DNA of 64,000 nucleotides, taken from contig NZ_CP035946.1 of NCBI RefSeq assembly GCF_013177655.1, positions 868,001 through 932,000 on the forward strand. The letters are read 5' to 3'. This DNA is from Campylobacter canadensis (lineage in GTDB: Bacteria > Campylobacterota > Campylobacteria > Campylobacterales > Campylobacteraceae). Both the position numbers and the translations under genes were made by a program. Positions 62,382-64,000 of this stretch are shown piece by piece (position 1 is the first letter of the stretch; each line of letters opens with the position of its first letter). The notes under the pieces were generated by a model, which saw nothing but the letters and a program-made list of their open reading frames with translations, was not told where the DNA came from and searched no databases.

Positions 62382-62742
62382 CTATATGTGCTAGTAAAAA
62401 TTGAATAAATTCTATTGTTAAATCAAGTCTTTTATTTAAATCATTTTCATTATCGGCATTTTTCAAGGCTTCAAATAGTACTAAAATTCTTTCTTTTATT
62501 TTATTTAAATAAAGCTTATCTACTGTTTTTAAAACACTTTGTGTAGTTGATTTTTCTTGAAATTCTTCTTTTTTTTCTTCAATAAAATCTTTTTGACCTT
62601 GCATAAGAAAGTTATTACTTTCTTCTAATCTTTCTTCTTTTAATCTTTCTTCTTTTAATCTTTCTTCTTTTAACTCTTCTTCTTGCACCATCTTTAACGC
62701 AAGTTTTGAAATATCATCTATATTCATATATTTATAAGCCAC
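62359..62742 (-). CDS. CiaD-like protein (Cj0788-type), probable secreted effector
   Basis: 127 residues. The C-terminus KERILVLFEALKNADN, then LDLTIEFIQFLLAHIDEQL resembles C. jejuni CiaD (Cj0788), an effector exported through the flagellar system; the similarity is from memory. The N-terminus has a Glu/Lys-rich region with three KEERL repeats coded by 15-bp tandem repeats. Location between a Cj0787-like TPR gene and cca supports the assignment. Confidence 0.62.
   Translation of the reverse strand: MAYKYMNIDDISKLALKMVQEEELKEERLKEERLKEERLEESNNFLMQGQKDFIEEKKEEFQEKSTTQSVLKTVDKLYLNKIKERILVLFEALKNADNENDLNKRLDLTIEFIQFLLAHIDEQLDKE
62626..62675. repeat. Three 15-bp tandem repeats in the CiaD-like gene
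   Basis: Repeats of TCTTTCTTCTTTTAA on the + strand encode LKEER units in frame. The 15-bp period means copy-number change keeps the reading frame but alters the length of the charged segment. Confidence 0.85.
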
Positions 62743-62966
62743 CTTTTAAATTCATTTTCTTCTTGCTCACTTTGCATATTTACAAAAAAATCATACATAT
62801 AATTATTCAATTCTAAGCTACGAATTTTAGCACCACTTAATCTCAAAATAGCATCTTTTGCTGCTTGATTATTTTTGTCTTTTAACAAAATATTTTTGTA
62901 AATTTCCAAGGCTTCATCTTTTAAGCCTTGTTGTTCATAAATTTTTGCTTCAGTTATTGTACGCAT
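62724..62966 (-). CDS. Small TPR-like protein
   Basis: 80 residues. The first half reads as a TPR hairpin (AKIYEQQGLKDEALEIYKNIL, NNQAAKDAILRL). It overlaps leuB's end by 13 bp and the CiaD-like gene by 19 bp, forming one minus-strand operon leuB, TPR, ciaD-like, cca. It may be a binding partner or chaperone of the CiaD-like protein; this is inference from adjacency. Confidence 0.7.
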   Translation of the reverse strand: MRTITEAKIYEQQGLKDEALEIYKNILLKDKNNQAAKDAILRLSGAKIRSLELNNYMYDFFVNMQSEQEENEFKRWLINI

Positions 62967-63997
62967 AATTTTGCTATTAAATCTCCCATTTCTTTAGTAT
63001 TTAATTTGTGTTTTACAAAACTCATATCAGCACATCCATAACCATCTTTAATTACTCTAGCTACTGCATTTTCAATCTTTAAAGCATTGTCTTCATCGTT
63101 TAAAGAATATCTAAGCATTAAAGCAGCGCTTAAAATTGTAGCTATTGGGTTTGCAATAAATTTACCTGCAATATCAGGTGCTGAACCATGTATTGGCTCA
63201 TAAAGCCCTACTTTTCCACCTATTGACGCACTTGCTAATAAACCAATAGAACCAACAACCATACTTGCTTCATCGCTTAAAATATCTCCAAATAAATTTT
63301 CTGTTAATATTACATCAAACTGTCTTGGATTTTTTATAAGTTGCATTGCAGCGTTATCAACATACATAAAGCTAAGCTCTACGCTAGGATATTCTTTTGA
63401 AAGCTCAGAGCAAAGCTCTCTCCAAAGAGCTGAAGTTTCTAAAACATTTGCCTTATCTACCATACAAAGCCTTTTTCTTCTTTTTAATGCACATTCAAAA
63501 GCGATTTTTGCAATTCTATAAATCTCTTCTTTTGTGTATTTCATTGTATTGCAAGCTTCGTTTTCGTTTTTGTATCTTGGTTGTGAAAAATAAATTCCAC
63601 CCGTTAGCTCCCTAACTACTAATAAATCTACATCTTTTACTATTTCATCTTTTAACGAGCTTAATGCCAATAAATCATTATAAACCTTAGCTGGGCGTAA
63701 ATTTGCAAAAACACCTAACGAGCTTCTAAGCTTTAATAAAGCACTTTCTGGTCTTTTTTCTCTTGCTAAATTATCCCACTTTTCTCCACCAATGGCTCCA
63801 AATAAAACAGCATCAGAGCTTAAAGCACAATCAAGCGTTGCTTGTGGTAAGCATTCTCCAACCGTATCAATAGCAATTCCACCCATTAAACATTCATTAA
63901 ATTCTAAATCATTTCTTACTACTTTTAAAACCTTTAAAGCCTCATCAATAATTTCAGGCCCAATGCCATCGCCCTTAATTACACATATTTTTTTCAT
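62954..63997 (-). CDS. leuB: 3-isopropylmalate dehydrogenase
   Basis: 347 residues, complete, with its ATG three bases from the window edge. Motifs: GDGIGPEI, the substrate arginines around LLKLRSSLGVFANLRPAK (two segments), NLFGDILSDEASMV with metal-binding Asp residues, and GLYEPIHGSAPDIAGK for NAD binding. It catalyses oxidative decarboxylation of 3-isopropylmalate in leucine synthesis. leuC and leuD are not visible and may lie beyond the edge; the TPR-ciaD-cca genes appear attached downstream. Confidence 0.96.
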   Translation of the reverse strand: MKKICVIKGDGIGPEIIDEALKVLKVVRNDLEFNECLMGGIAIDTVGECLPQATLDCALSSDAVLFGAIGGEKWDNLAREKRPESALLKLRSSLGVFANLRPAKVYNDLLALSSLKDEIVKDVDLLVVRELTGGIYFSQPRYKNENEACNTMKYTKEEIYRIAKIAFECALKRRKRLCMVDKANVLETSALWRELCSELSKEYPSVELSFMYVDNAAMQLIKNPRQFDVILTENLFGDILSDEASMVVGSIGLLASASIGGKVGLYEPIHGSAPDIAGKFIANPIATILSAALMLRYSLNDEDNALKIENAVARVIKDGYGCADMSFVKHKLNTKEMGDLIAKLCVQ

Positions 63998-64000
63998 TTA

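Overview
The window is AT-rich DNA from a Campylobacter or a very close relative. The evidence is the chromosomal block def, degenerate GGDEF gene, clpP, tig, folE, fliI, followed by a XerH-type recombinase, efp, cmoB with a Cj0977-like gene, and cca, a CiaD-like gene and leuB. As I recall these linkages and protein lengths, they match C. jejuni neighbourhoods. Species assignment is inference; I could run no search.

Left flank (1-8.1 kb) and a remnant at 49.7-50.9 kb: a type I secretion / RTX effector island. It starts with the 3' part of a HlyB-type ABC transporter. Two cassettes follow, each built as a repeated promoter segment, a small membrane-protein gene (possibly immunity) and a large effector gene. 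The first effector is a class-3 lipase whose RTX tail is deleted. The second is a 1,154-residue RTX protein whose ribosome-binding-site-linked start is frameshifted. A third copy of the same promoter segment lies beyond the prophage, followed by a decayed gene and a truncated ORF that runs into def.

Middle (8,084-49,703): one 41.6-kb prophage of podovirus type, bounded by a 19-bp direct repeat. The repeat coincides with the right arm of the RTX gene's terminator hairpin. On the + strand come small early genes with tandem paralogy, DnaB-like helicase, CHC2/Toprim primase, large terminase, a candidate small terminase, two ribbon-helix-helix proteins, scaffold, major capsid protein, head-tail adaptor, internal or ejection proteins, a tailspike, and a lysis set (embedded Rz/Rz1 spanins, holin-like protein, DUF5675 protein). 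An accessory block follows: a degenerate J-domain membrane protein, two unknowns, an orphan C5 DNA methyltransferase and HicBA. Next is a 2,864-residue polyvalent protein joining a glycine-rich hydrophobic segment, an N6-adenine methyltransferase domain and an SNF2-type helicase. The control region has palindromic operators and a duplicated promoter. It is followed by a P22-type portal gene standing apart from the other head genes, a replication-initiator-like gene and the integrase with its arm sites. A shared box (TTATRGCACTAAAAT) lies 54-65 bp before the scaffold, tail-operon, polyvalent-protein and portal genes. It probably marks the late promoters and makes the giant protein likely to be a virion component.

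Right flank (50.8-64 kb): chromosomal housekeeping and flagellar genes. It includes an flgL-like gene fragment, and a candidate dif site beside a vestigial duplicate of the Cj0977-like gene.

I found no tRNA, rRNA, CRISPR array or insertion sequence.
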